Below are positions 45,101 through 57,100 of a stretch of DNA of 64,000 nucleotides, piece by piece. This stretch comes from Fragum whitleyi (lineage: Eukaryota > Mollusca > Bivalvia > Cardiida > Cardiidae): the NCBI GenBank assembly GCA_948146395.1, contig OX411545.1:21496526-21560525 (forward strand), read 5' to 3'. The notes under the pieces were generated by a model. The model did not search any database. It was given only the letters and a program-made list of their open reading frames with translations, and was not told where the DNA came from. Position 1 is the stretch's first letter; every line of letters starts with the position of its first letter. Both the position numbers and the translations under genes were made by a program.

Positions 45101-48100
45101 AAAAATGGTCATCCATGGAACATTCAGGTAAAGTTTCATTGAAATTGGCCCTGTGGTTTAGGAGGAGATGTCATTCAAAGATTTCAGGCTCAAAATAAGC
45201 CCTGCCCTGCCATGCCCACATCAATTGACCAATCAAAATTTCGCGAATAATTTTTGAAAAGGGTCACCTAAGGAACACTCTGGTAAAGTTTCATTGAAAT
45301 AGGTCCAGTGGTTCAGGAGGAGATGTCAATAAAAGATTTCGGTCTCAAAATAAGCCCCACCCTACCACGCCCATATTTATGGGCCAATCAAAATTTCTCG
45401 AACAATTTTTGAAAAGGGTCACCCAAGAAACATTCTGGTAAAGTTTCATTGAAATCGGCACAGTGGTTCAGTAGGAGATGTCATTCAAAGATTTCAGGCT
45501 CAAAATAAGCCCCGTCCTGCCACTCCCACATTTATGGGCCAATCAAAATTTCTCACCCAATTTTTGAAAAGGGTCACCCAAGGAACATTCTGGTAAAGTT
45601 TCATTGAAATTTGCCCAGTGGTTCAGGAGGAGATGTCATTCAAAGGTTTCGGGCTCAAAATAAGCCCCACCCTGCCACGCCCATATTTATGGGCCATACA
45701 CAAATTCACAAACAATTTTTGAAAAGGGTCACCCAAGAAACATTCTTGTAAAGTTTCGTTGAAATCGGCACAGTGGTTCAGGAGGAGATGTCATTCAAAG
45801 ATTTCGAGCTCAAAATAAGCCCCGCCCTGCCATGCCCATATCTATGGACCAATCAAAATTTCACCAACAATTTTTGAAAAGGGTCACCCAAGGAACATTC
45901 TGGTAAAGTTTTCCTTGAAATCGTCCCAGTGGTTCAGGAGGAGATGTTACTCAAAGGTTTCAAAGTGAAAAAATAAGCCCAGCTCTGCCACGCCCACATT
46001 TATGGACCAATCAAAATTTCTCACCCAATTTTTGAAAAGGGTCGTATTCTGGTAAAGTTTCATTGAAATTGGCCCAGTGCTTTAGGAGTCGATGTCGTTC
46101 AAAGATTTCAAAGTGAAAAAATGCCATGCCCTGCCACTCCCACATTTATTGGCCAATCAGAATTTAGCGAACAATTTTTAAAGAGGGTCACCCAAGGAAC
46201 ATTCTGGCAAAGTTTCATTGAAATCATCCCAGTGGTTCAGGAGAAGAAAAAGTTTTTCTAAATTGTTGACAACGGACGAGGCACGACAGACGGCATACGA
46301 GGCATGACAGATTACGGACTCAGCATCCCCCATGTTATGCTCAGGTGAGCTAAAAGCAATTACTTTACTTTCTACAATAATTTCTATCCAGAAAGAAAAA
46401 GATGAAAAAAGACCTTTCATCAAACTGAATTCATCCTTCTCCAATAAGTATGAAAGTAAATGCTTTATTTCAAATTTTTAGCCATTCAATTTTCAGATAC
46501 AAAGACACCCCCCCCCCCCCCTTCAAGCATAAAGTACAAATGTATCTACCCGATTCAAAATGTTGTTGATTGTGAATTGATTAGCAGATTTAAACCTGTT
46601 TTTGCATCATTTTCCTTAATAACTTTGGTAAACTCCATTTTTTATTTAAGACTCATATAATTGTGATACACATTTATTTTTTATACAAAAAATGATTGCA
46701 CCATATATCCTTTTAGTATGTCACATACATGTACTCCTATAAAAGAAATTGACCATATTATCAAAACAACGCTCTTAGGAGCTTTACAAGACATGAAGAG
46801 CGAGCTTTTATTGAGCAACCCTTTCCTGAAGCAAAATATCCATGCCCCTGTGCGTAATATTTCCAATAATTTGAGATGTTCTAGAGGTGCAAACACTAAA
46901 AGGCGTAGATAGCCACAATTGTAAATATAAATTTACCTGATGCCAGTCCACAGATACTAGGAGACCTTTTCTATGTATTAAGCATATAATGAAGACTTTG
47001 ATCAGACTGTGCAGATGCACAGGCTGGTCAGAGTCTTTGCTCTTCACATATTTGAAATTGTTGGAAATGTCATGCACAGGCTCCTATCAAATTCCTATCT
47101 CCTTGATTCTTCACTTTCATTTGGGGTATCTTTACTATAAACATTTTTTTAAATTAGAGAAAAACTCATAAAACGGTTACAGATACCCTTGGTGATTGTG
47201 AACAGTAATGCATTCTTTCCTTCATTTTGGCAGTTAAAGAAATGTAACCCCCCTTAGAATTACACATAGTTATTCCCTACTCATAACACATGATATATAA
47301 TGTACATGTTCTAATGTTAGTCTTCCTCAATAATAATAGTAGACTCTGTACAACATCAAAATTCATTAAATGGTTATACCCATAATGAAGACTGTACATG
47401 TAAATCCATGAAGTATTTTAAATACTCATATATAATCGCTATATAATGTACATGTTCTGGTATTATTCTCCAACAATAACGATGGTAGAGTCTGAACTTA
47501 GTCAAAAATAATAAAGGGGTTATACTCCTGATGTAAACCATATGTTCCACTTGAATGTAAATAAATTGTAGTGTTTTTCTCTTTTGTTCTAGCTTTCTGT
47601 TGTGAAAGAATCTACTGGTAGAGTGGTAAGGCAGACTACGCTACAGCAAAACAGGTAGAAATGGCAATAGGGCTATGTCTTTACGGCTGAGGCCACATAT
47701 ACTCGGTCCAAACAATGATCTGTCTCTACACAAGAGACTTAAATCAAAGTCTTGGCTACAGCTCCTCACACTATCTCTATGCAAGAGATAGAGCTGCAAC
47801 CACACAGACTTTGGCTCATGGCTATAGCTTCTATCACTGTCTCTACGCAACTAAGCTATAGCTTCACAAGAGTTCACTTGTCCGATAAGCCACATCAGAG
47901 CTGCACTGCTGTATCCCTTTACGTACAAGGAAGCGAGGTTTGAAGAAGAGATGAGAGCGTTCTACCAAGGATCTAACAATACACTGGTATCCACTCACCT
48001 ATTTAATTTAAGATCGAGTGACCGAGCCAACAATCTAATGTGAACTGATTAAAACCTTGCGAGATGGCGGTATTTATACCAACTTTAACCTGTAATCTGT

Positions 48101-51100
48101 AAAACTAAACTAGAAATAGAATTTGGCTCTAACACTAAAAATCAGAAGAAAAGGTCTACCAAGATGGAAAAAAACGTCTGGGAAAAAGGCAATCTTGACA
48201 AATATAACAAACAAGTCAAAGCAGCTTTAAACAACAACATAATTAATGATAATGTATGTATTAACACAAAATTCAAACATGTCTCTCAAGTAATTACAAA
48301 ATCTACCAAAGACTGTATCCCCGTAAAAACGATTAGACTACAAGGTCCAAGACTAAGAATCTCCTCAGTAACTAAAGGACTTATTAAAAAAAGCAAAGAC
48401 GCACTCAGACACTGGCGTGAAGGAGGTTGTCCTAAAGGCGATAGCCAACTATTTATAAACAAGAATACCGCAAAAAGAGCTGTAAGGAGTCAAATGAGAA
48501 GAGAGAACACAGAAGACAGAAAAAGGTTCTTTGAAAAATTGATGAAAAACCCAGATAAATCCTTCTTCTTCAAGCTGATAAAACAAAACAAAAAAGACAA
48601 CTGCAAATCTCTAACTAATACTTTAAGTATCCAGGGAAAGGAATCTGAGAACCAGGCTGAACAAACCAATGCATTCGCCGCATTCTACGAAGACCTAGCC
48701 ATCCAAAAACAAAATGAAAACTTTAACAAAAACACTCTACATACGTGTGAATACAAATGTAAACAAGCAAATTCGTTGAATTGATATCCCCCGCCGAACA
48801 AATTTTCATTGTCAATGAAGTTAATGTCAAACTTAGGTACAGGTTATCTTTTATCTACATCAACCTACAGTTTTCAAGAAATAGCGTGGAAACGAATATC
48901 ACTATGTATGTATATGGCTTAAACAGTCAGGGGCAGTAACTCTTAATTTGACGGTCAAACCGGGTTACCCCGACGATATGCGCATGTCCTCATTGTAGTG
49001 AAGCTGTGTGCCAAGTTTCATCGAAATCGGGTCTATAGTTTTCAAGAAATAGCGCGGAAACAAATATCACTATGTATGTATATGGCTTAAACAGTCAGGG
49101 TTAGTAACTCTAAATTTGACCGTCGAACCGGGTAACCCCGACGATATGCCCATGTCCTCATTGTATTGAAGCTGTGTGCCAAGTTTCATTGAAATCGGGT
49201 CTATAGTTTTCAAGAAATAGCGCGGAAACAAATATCACTATTTATGTATATGGCTTAAACAGTCAGGGGCAGTAACTCTAAATTCGACCGTCCAACCGGG
49301 TAACCCCGACGATATGCGCATGTCCTCATTGTAGTGAAGCTGTGTGCCAAGTTTCATTGAAATCGGGTCTATAGTTTCCAAGAAATAGCGCGGAAACGAA
49401 TATCACTATGTATGTATATGGCTTAAACAGTCAGGGGCAGTAACTCTAAATTCGACCGTCGAACCAGGTAACCCCGACGATATGCGCATCTCCGCAATGT
49501 AGTGAAGCTATGTGCCAAGTTTCACTGAAATCGGGTCTATAGTTTTCAAGAAATAGCGCGGAAACGAATATCACTATGGATGTATATGGCTTAAACAGTC
49601 AGGGGCAGTAACTCTAAATTCGACCGTCAAACCAGGTAACCCTGACGATATGCGCATGTCCTCATTGTAGTGAAGCTTTGTGCCAAGTTTCATCGAAATC
49701 GGGTCTATAGTTTTCAAGAAATAGCGCGGAAACAAATATCACTATGTATGTATATGGCTTAAACAGTCAGGGGCAGTAACTCTAAATTCGACCGTCGAAC
49801 CGGGTAACCCTGACGATATGCGCATGTCCTCATCGTAGTGAAGCTGTGTGCCAAGTTTCATTGAAATCGGGTCTATAGTTTTCAAGAAATAGCGCGGAAA
49901 CAAATGTCGGACGGACGGACGGACGGACGGACGGAAAGACGGACGGACGGACGGAAGGACGGACGGACGGACATGGCAAAAACAATATCCCCCCCCGAAA
50001 AATTTTTTCGGCGGGGGATAACTAATACAGGAGCTCGCTGATCTTAGAAACGAACCAGTGGACCCATTCTCATCTGATGAAGTAAAATTCGCGATCAACT
50101 CTCTCAATATGAATAAAGCTCCAGACGAATATGGCATTTATGCAGAACATATAAAATACAGCAAAGAAGCCCTTATAGAACCTCTAACAATCCTTTTCAA
50201 TCAGATTCTAGAAAATGGTAAAATCCCAGACTCCTTTAAAACAGGTTATATCACACCTGTCCCTAAGAAAGGAAAGAATGAAAAAGATGTTGGAAGCTAC
50301 AGAGGCATCACAGTGGCATCCATCTTTGGAAAAATATTTGAAAAACTCCTTCTACTCAGACTAGAATGCATGAATGAAAAACAATCAGATCTACAATTTG
50401 GCTTTACTAAAAACACTTCTCCTATTACAGCTTCTCTAATAATCTCAGAAGCAGAAACTGACGCCAGATCAGAAAAGAAACCTCTATACATAGCAACTTT
50501 GGATACTCAGAAGGCATTCGATGTGGTCAACCACCCTATCCTCTTGGACAAACTATACCACTCAGGGGCAAACCTTTCAGTCTGGAAGCTGGTCAAAGGA
50601 ATGTATCAAGGTTTAACTGCGAGAGTCAAATGGAAGGGCAATTACAGTGCACCTTTCAAAATCCATCAAGGTGTTAGACAGGGAGGTATTTTATCCACTC
50701 ATCTCTACAAGCTCTACATCAATGATCTCTTACTAGAACTCGAAGAAAAGCAACTAGGAAAAACAATTGGCACAGCTTATCTTGGATGTCCAACATGTGC
50801 AGATGACATATATCTAATTTCAGAACACTCAATCGAATTTGGAGAAATGCTGGAGGTAACATACAACTATGCTTGTGACCATAGATATGTTATTCACCCG
50901 GAAAAAAGTATAGCTGTAGAGAAAAACAAATAAATGAAGCATCAGCATTCCTGGAAACTAGGAAAGGAAGATATTGCTGTAGAAACAGAGACAACCCATC
51001 TTGGTATTATCAGAGCAAAGTTCAAAGAAAACGAAAAGAACATCACAAACCGAATAAACATTGCTAGGAAGACCCTATACTCACTTATCAATGTTGGATG

Positions 51101-54100
51101 CCATGGAAGTAATGGAATCAGTCCAAAAATTGCCTGTAAAATCTATGAAGTATATGTTATACCCCGTCTTCTCACTGGCCTTGAAGTTTTACACCTAAAC
51201 AAATCAAACATTCAGGATTTGGAACTATTTCACAGAAAAACTCTCCAAATGATCCAATCACTCCCACAATCCACTGCGAATGCTGCTGTATATCTGCTAC
51301 TCGGAGTTCTACCAATTGAAGCACAGCTCCATAAAAGACAGCTAAGCCTTTACCATGCCCTATTAAGTAACAACAATACAACCATCCATCAAATAATGAA
51401 TAGACAGAACATAGAATGCTTACAACAGCAAGGAAGCTTCTTCAAACATATTAATGACATACTAGAAAAATACAACTTGCCAGACCACCGACTACATAAA
51501 GAATCTCTTCCGAAAAAGGACATATGGAAAAACATGGTGAAAAAAGCAGTGGCAGAAGTATGGACCAACTCACTGCGAAAAGACCTGGAAACAAAAAGTA
51601 GCCTAGCAGGTTGCAACATTAAACTCCTCAAAATAGGAAAAACACACCCGGTATGGGATTCAATAGAAGCATGCTCTGCAGATGTGAAAAGGGAAATTAT
51701 AAAGGCAAGGATGCTTACTGGATCCTATATTCTACACAGTAGACAACTCCAAGATGAGGATAAGCCAAAATGCACCCTATGCAAAACAGATCAAGAAACT
51801 ACCGCTAATGTCCTCCTGAGATGTCCGTGTCTGAGTGCAGTCCGATCTGAAATTATCTCAGAAATAAAAACTCATCTCGATGAATCCATGGGGAAAACTT
51901 TCTGGATTAATAACATCAAAAATAGAGAAGATCTTCTTAAACTCATTCTCGACAGTTCACACTTCCTTGAAAATTACTCTATGAAAACTGAATGTTACAA
52001 AAAACTAGAAATGCTTACTAGGAAGCTCTGTTCAAAAGTTCATACTTATAGGATCAAACTCTTACACAGAAACTAACCATTTATTATGCAGTAAAGCATA
52101 TATACCTAGTCTCTTAATATATTGCTTTAATTACAATATTTAGTTGAATAACAAATTATATTTCTGACTCATATCACTGCTAGTTCTGCATAAAAAAAGC
52201 TCAGGTATGGATACATGTATACATGTATGTGTATTTGTGTGCATATATGTGTAAAAAGTAATGTATGCTTGTTTTAACTAAATCGTAATTAAGTACCCTT
52301 AAGGGAACAATTTTTTAATGGTTTCTATCATGTTTTTTTTTTTTTTTTTTAAATCATATAATATATTCTTAACATTGCTGTATATATGATTGTATTTAGT
52401 GTTTTTGCATGTAGTTTTATCTTTTTAAACAGGACCAACGAATATCCTCAAGGATAGTACTCCAATAAAGCGAAGGATAATATACAGAAGAAGAAGAACC
52501 AACACCACCTAGCAGCTTCCCAATAAGAGCCGAATATAAACGGGAATGGCCGATTCCTATCTTTTATACTAAAACGATCCTCAAGCATTTTTGCAATTAC
52601 GATATTTCTATTATTTGACATTGTGCTGTATGGACGGCCCATATCAATTGAATCTCTATCAATAACATTCTTAAGAATGTAGTTCAAAGCTTAAATTGAA
52701 CAATGACCAGATGAAAAGTGTAGAAGAAAGCGAATCCTACAGCTGTCATCTCGGTAAAGAGTGGGGAACTTAAAAGGGGAAATAACCTTTCCTAACTAAA
52801 TTATGGTATAGACTGGATTGATATGACTTCACCAATTAGACTGGACATTAATAGTTTCATCAACTCTATTGTGTCCTTTATTCTAGGCTTCCTGGAAAAT
52901 ACACCACTACTCAATATACAACATGTTACAAATTAAAGTGCCACAATCTCTTTAGAACTTGACATACTTATGTAACAGATAATGTACCTGTTCTTATATC
53001 ATTCTCCCTCAACAATAATGGAAGACTCTGTACCAAATCAAGACTATTAAAGTGGCATCACCCCTGATGTAAACCTTACATTCCACTAGAGTGGAAATAC
53101 AGTAAAACCCCTATATTTAGACAACTTGGGGTACTTTTTAAAAGTGGTATTAATAACGGGTTGGTCTTAATTCTGAGGTTTGGTCAGATGTGAAACTTTC
53201 AACAGTCACCACAAATTATTATATATTAACACATGTAGTGTATCTAAACAATTGACCACTTAAAGCTATTTGATTAAAAATGACACCAAAATACAAAAGA
53301 GGTTTAATCATGATATCGAAAAATCCGATAATCCATTGTTGATACATTTGTACCCAATTAGTGTCTTTCTTACTAAGCATGAAATTCGGAAGGTCGATCC
53401 GGAGGTTACGCTAAAGTTTATTGGTCTTATTGGCGAGGTTTGTAATAGGGCAATATACAATGTTTATTCTGAAATTAGTGGTCGTAAATCGGAATAGCAG
53501 GGTGCCCGCTTTTGAGGGGTTTGCGACCATTTAAATAAAGAACAAAAGCTTCGGTTCATCAAAAATGGTTCGGAAAAGCCAGGTGCCCGTTTTTCCAGGG
53601 TGGTCGGAAGGAGGGGTTTTACTGTAACTTAAGGAGCCCTAATCCCCTTAGTATTTGACATTCTCATATAAAAGATGTGTACCTGTTCTGATATTATTTT
53701 CCCTCAATAATAATGGAAGACTCTGTACTTCATCAAAACTCATAAAGTGGTGATACCCCTGGTGTAGTCCATACATTCCATTCTGGTGTTGAGGTAAACC
53801 AGATAAGATAACAGACCTGAAAAAAAATGCAGAGTTACTGGCATTAACTTGAACTATCTGGTCAAGTAGAGAAAATTATTATTTAAATAGGTTGGTAAGA
53901 AAACACGAGATTTTGTTACAAATAATACATTGTATTCATATCCTAGCCAAGTGATGCATAAGGAATGTTTGCACTGCCTTGCTGATAAGCTAGCTTTCAT
54001 AGCAACATGGTAGAAGGGCTATGAAGAAGGTATTTTGGATTTTAAATCAAAATATTTTCAATAATTATAGCTCAAACACAATGTTGTTGGTACATTATTC

Positions 54101-57100
54101 AAATGAGTACCCACATCATAGATTTCATTGCAAAATAAAGATTTTAGACAGGCTTTACCCCCTCTTCTGTACCTCTGTGAATTACAATCACAAGAGTATG
54201 GACCTATCAACAGTTACTGTCCTCATATATAAGCAAGGTTCGACAGTGAGGGGATTTTGGGAGTCCAAGACTCCATTTTTTCAGTTGGGACTCCCTTATT
54301 TTGTAACTCAGGAGTGCAATGGATTTCCTTGGTCATGGAAGAATAATTCAACAAACAAATTAACTTTCAATTTTTCGCTCTGTTCACAAAAACAGATGTT
54401 GCAAAAAATTTCAGAAGGAAATGTATATTTTAGCAAGTAATTTCTTCTTTTGCACAATGTTCTTCCAAATATGAACAAGAGCTTCGCAGAGCGGCGCATA
54501 TACGCCCGAAGGGGCTTGTCAGTAACCTTGGCTTGTCAGTAGCATGAGCTTGAATGATAGCTAAAAATATTGCAAACAGACAGACAGACAACTGGTGCCA
54601 TAACATTTAAATATGAAAATATATTTAGTCCTAAGCACAAAAAGACAACCTACAGAGTCATTATGGCAAGTTTCCTTTCATTCCCATCCATAATGTAGGA
54701 GAAAATGAGCAGACAAAAAATTTTGTTCTTCATCAACTCAAGGGCAGATAATCCAAGATAACTCTAGAATAACTGGAGCATTTTTAATTAAAAAGTCTTA
54801 CGCAAAACTAGACATCATAGAGAGTAATTGTGTCTAGTTTCAGCTCAATTCAATTGATAGTTAAGGAGGAGTTGCACACAACATAGTGATTTTCGATAAA
54901 TTCAAGGGCAGATAATTCAAGATTTCTCAAGAACGACTGGAGCAATTTAAATTTCAAAGGTCTTACCCACAACTAGACATCATAGGGAGTAATTGTGTCT
55001 AGTTTCATCTCATTCCCATTGATAGTTTAGGAGGAGTTGCGCACACAAAAAACAGTGATTTTCGTTATATTAAAGGGCAGATAATTGAAGATTTCTCAGG
55101 AATGACTAGAGCGATTTGAAATTCAAAGGTCTGATGCACAACTAGACATCATAGGGAGTAATTGTGTGTAGTTTCAGCTCATTCCCATTGATAGTTTAGG
55201 AGGAGTTGCGCACACAAAAACAGTGATTTTCGTTAAATTCAAGGGCAGATAATTCAAGATTTCTCAGGAATGACTGGAGTGATTTGAAATTCAAAGGTCT
55301 TATGCACAACTAGACATCATAGGGAGTAATTGTGTGTAGTTTCAGCTTATTCCCATGGATAGTTTAGGAGGAGTTGCGCACACAAAAAACAGTGATTTTC
55401 GTTATATTAAAGGGCAGATAATTCAAGATTTCTCAGGAATGACTGGAGAGATTTGAAATTCAAAGGTCTTATGCACAACTAGACATCATAGGGAGTAATT
55501 GTGTTTAGTTTCAGCTTATTCCCATGGATAGTTTAGGAGGAGTTGCGCACACAAAAAATTGCTAACGGACGGACAGACAGACGGACAGACGGACGGACGG
55601 ACAGACGGACAGACGGACGGACAAACGGACGGACGACCGAGGCCATAACATAATACGACCCTTCGGGCGTATAAAAATCAGACTCCTTACTTTGAGTTTG
55701 GACTCCATGATTTCTTATGGTGGGACTCTCCTGGAATCCTTACCTAAAAAATTTGGTGTCAAACCCTGATTAGATGAGAAGATAATTTTGTAAGTGCAAA
55801 ATTGTTTTAAGAGGTAAGTTAGCACAGCTTGAATCAGTCATTTTTTTTCAAAATCTGATGTTATTTGACTAGAAATGTGTGAATAATCCTAACCTTAATT
55901 GAGATAGCAGCTAGAGGCTAGGTATGAATGTAATGGTAGTACATGTACCTATGTGAGAAATACCAGGAATCCATTTCTAGGTGCTTCTGCCACAGCAATT
56001 AGACTTTCTTTAACAACACTTAGCACTCACATTACCATATTGGATGTTGTTTCTAGACAAGACAGTTCCAATGAGTATCCACATTATCAAGGTTATAAAA
56101 ACAGATTAAGTATATATTTGTGACCCTATGCAAAAAAGGACTATCTGGGAATAAATATTTGATGAAAAGGTTGAGGGTAGCATGCATAGACCAACTAAAA
56201 GTCTCATTTCTACAATTTGGAAGGGAAGAATTGTCATTCTAGATTCACAAAAATTAGCAAAATGCAAAAGGTTTCGATTCTGGTCAGCCTGCATGTATTG
56301 CATAGGCTAACTAAGTCAACACTTCATGCACTACCCAGATGGTACCTTTTTGTAAGACAATCACATTTAAATATGATTTGTTTGTATGAATGGGGTTTAA
56401 CGCCGCATTCAACAAATTTTCAGTCATATCACAAATGCTTAAGTACCTAACATTGGATTCCTGGTATTTCTTACACAAGTACTAACATTACCTCTATTTC
56501 TAGCCTCCAGCTGCTATCCCACTAAAGTCTATGATTATCGCCCCAATTGAATATGAAGTTCTTCACATGAAAACAGAGCTACAAATAGAGGGTATATTTC
56601 CGATTTTAGATCAACGAATTTCAAAAAAGATAGCACAAACCTTATGTTGCGGGTACTCATTGGAATCGTCTAGACAGGCGATTCCAATGAGTACCCTCAA
56701 CATAAGGTTTAATTGAGAAATAAAGATTTCAAGTCTGTTTTACCCCCTCTTATCTGTACCTCTGTGAAAAAAAATAATTTTCGCAACCTATATAAAAACA
56801 TGTACCTGCTTGGTGAACAGCTACTGACAGAAGTAAATGCATTTCTAAATATGAGACTCCTCCCTGCTAATTTGTCAATGTTGGGGGTCCTGCATACACT
56901 GTTATTGTACACCTTGGTTTCAAAACCTGCATCATCAGCTTCAAAATATATTATTACAGTGATCAGTTTATTTCATTTTCAGTAACTAAAAAAAGAGCAA
57001 TGTATGGAATCAGCATATTAGTGTGGTGTTGGTGGTCAAGAGGTAGAGCCTCAGCTTCATGATCAAAAGATCCCCTTGGGAACGGCTAGACTATCTATCT

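Larger units (their letters stand above)
50021..52498 (+). mobile_element. Non-LTR retrotransposon, reverse transcriptase part and 3' end
   Basis: From [13 protein letters not shown] to 50930 lies a reverse transcriptase: [12 protein letters not shown] (motif A), GVRQGGILS (motif B), [11 protein letters not shown] (motif C, CADD in place of the usual YADD). TAA at 50931-50933 interrupts the frame; the same frame continues 50934-52076 with the C-terminal domain and a CTLC...RCPC zinc-finger-like remnant. The 3' end is probably the GAAGAAGAAG run near 52485-52498. Jockey/CR1/RTE-type clade; which one is undecided. Defective. Confidence 0.85.

Noticed and set aside
27967..46355. Long tandem arrays with regular spacing could suggest CRISPR
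   Set aside because: Monomers are contiguous without unique spacers, the genome is eukaryotic, and the blocks have transposon ends.
47306..47395. Copy D as a functional alternative SGSH exon
   Set aside because: It is open, but it lacks the LPQHQN-coding start and a convincing acceptor, and its donor exon base is changed. Treated as a relic pending RNA data.
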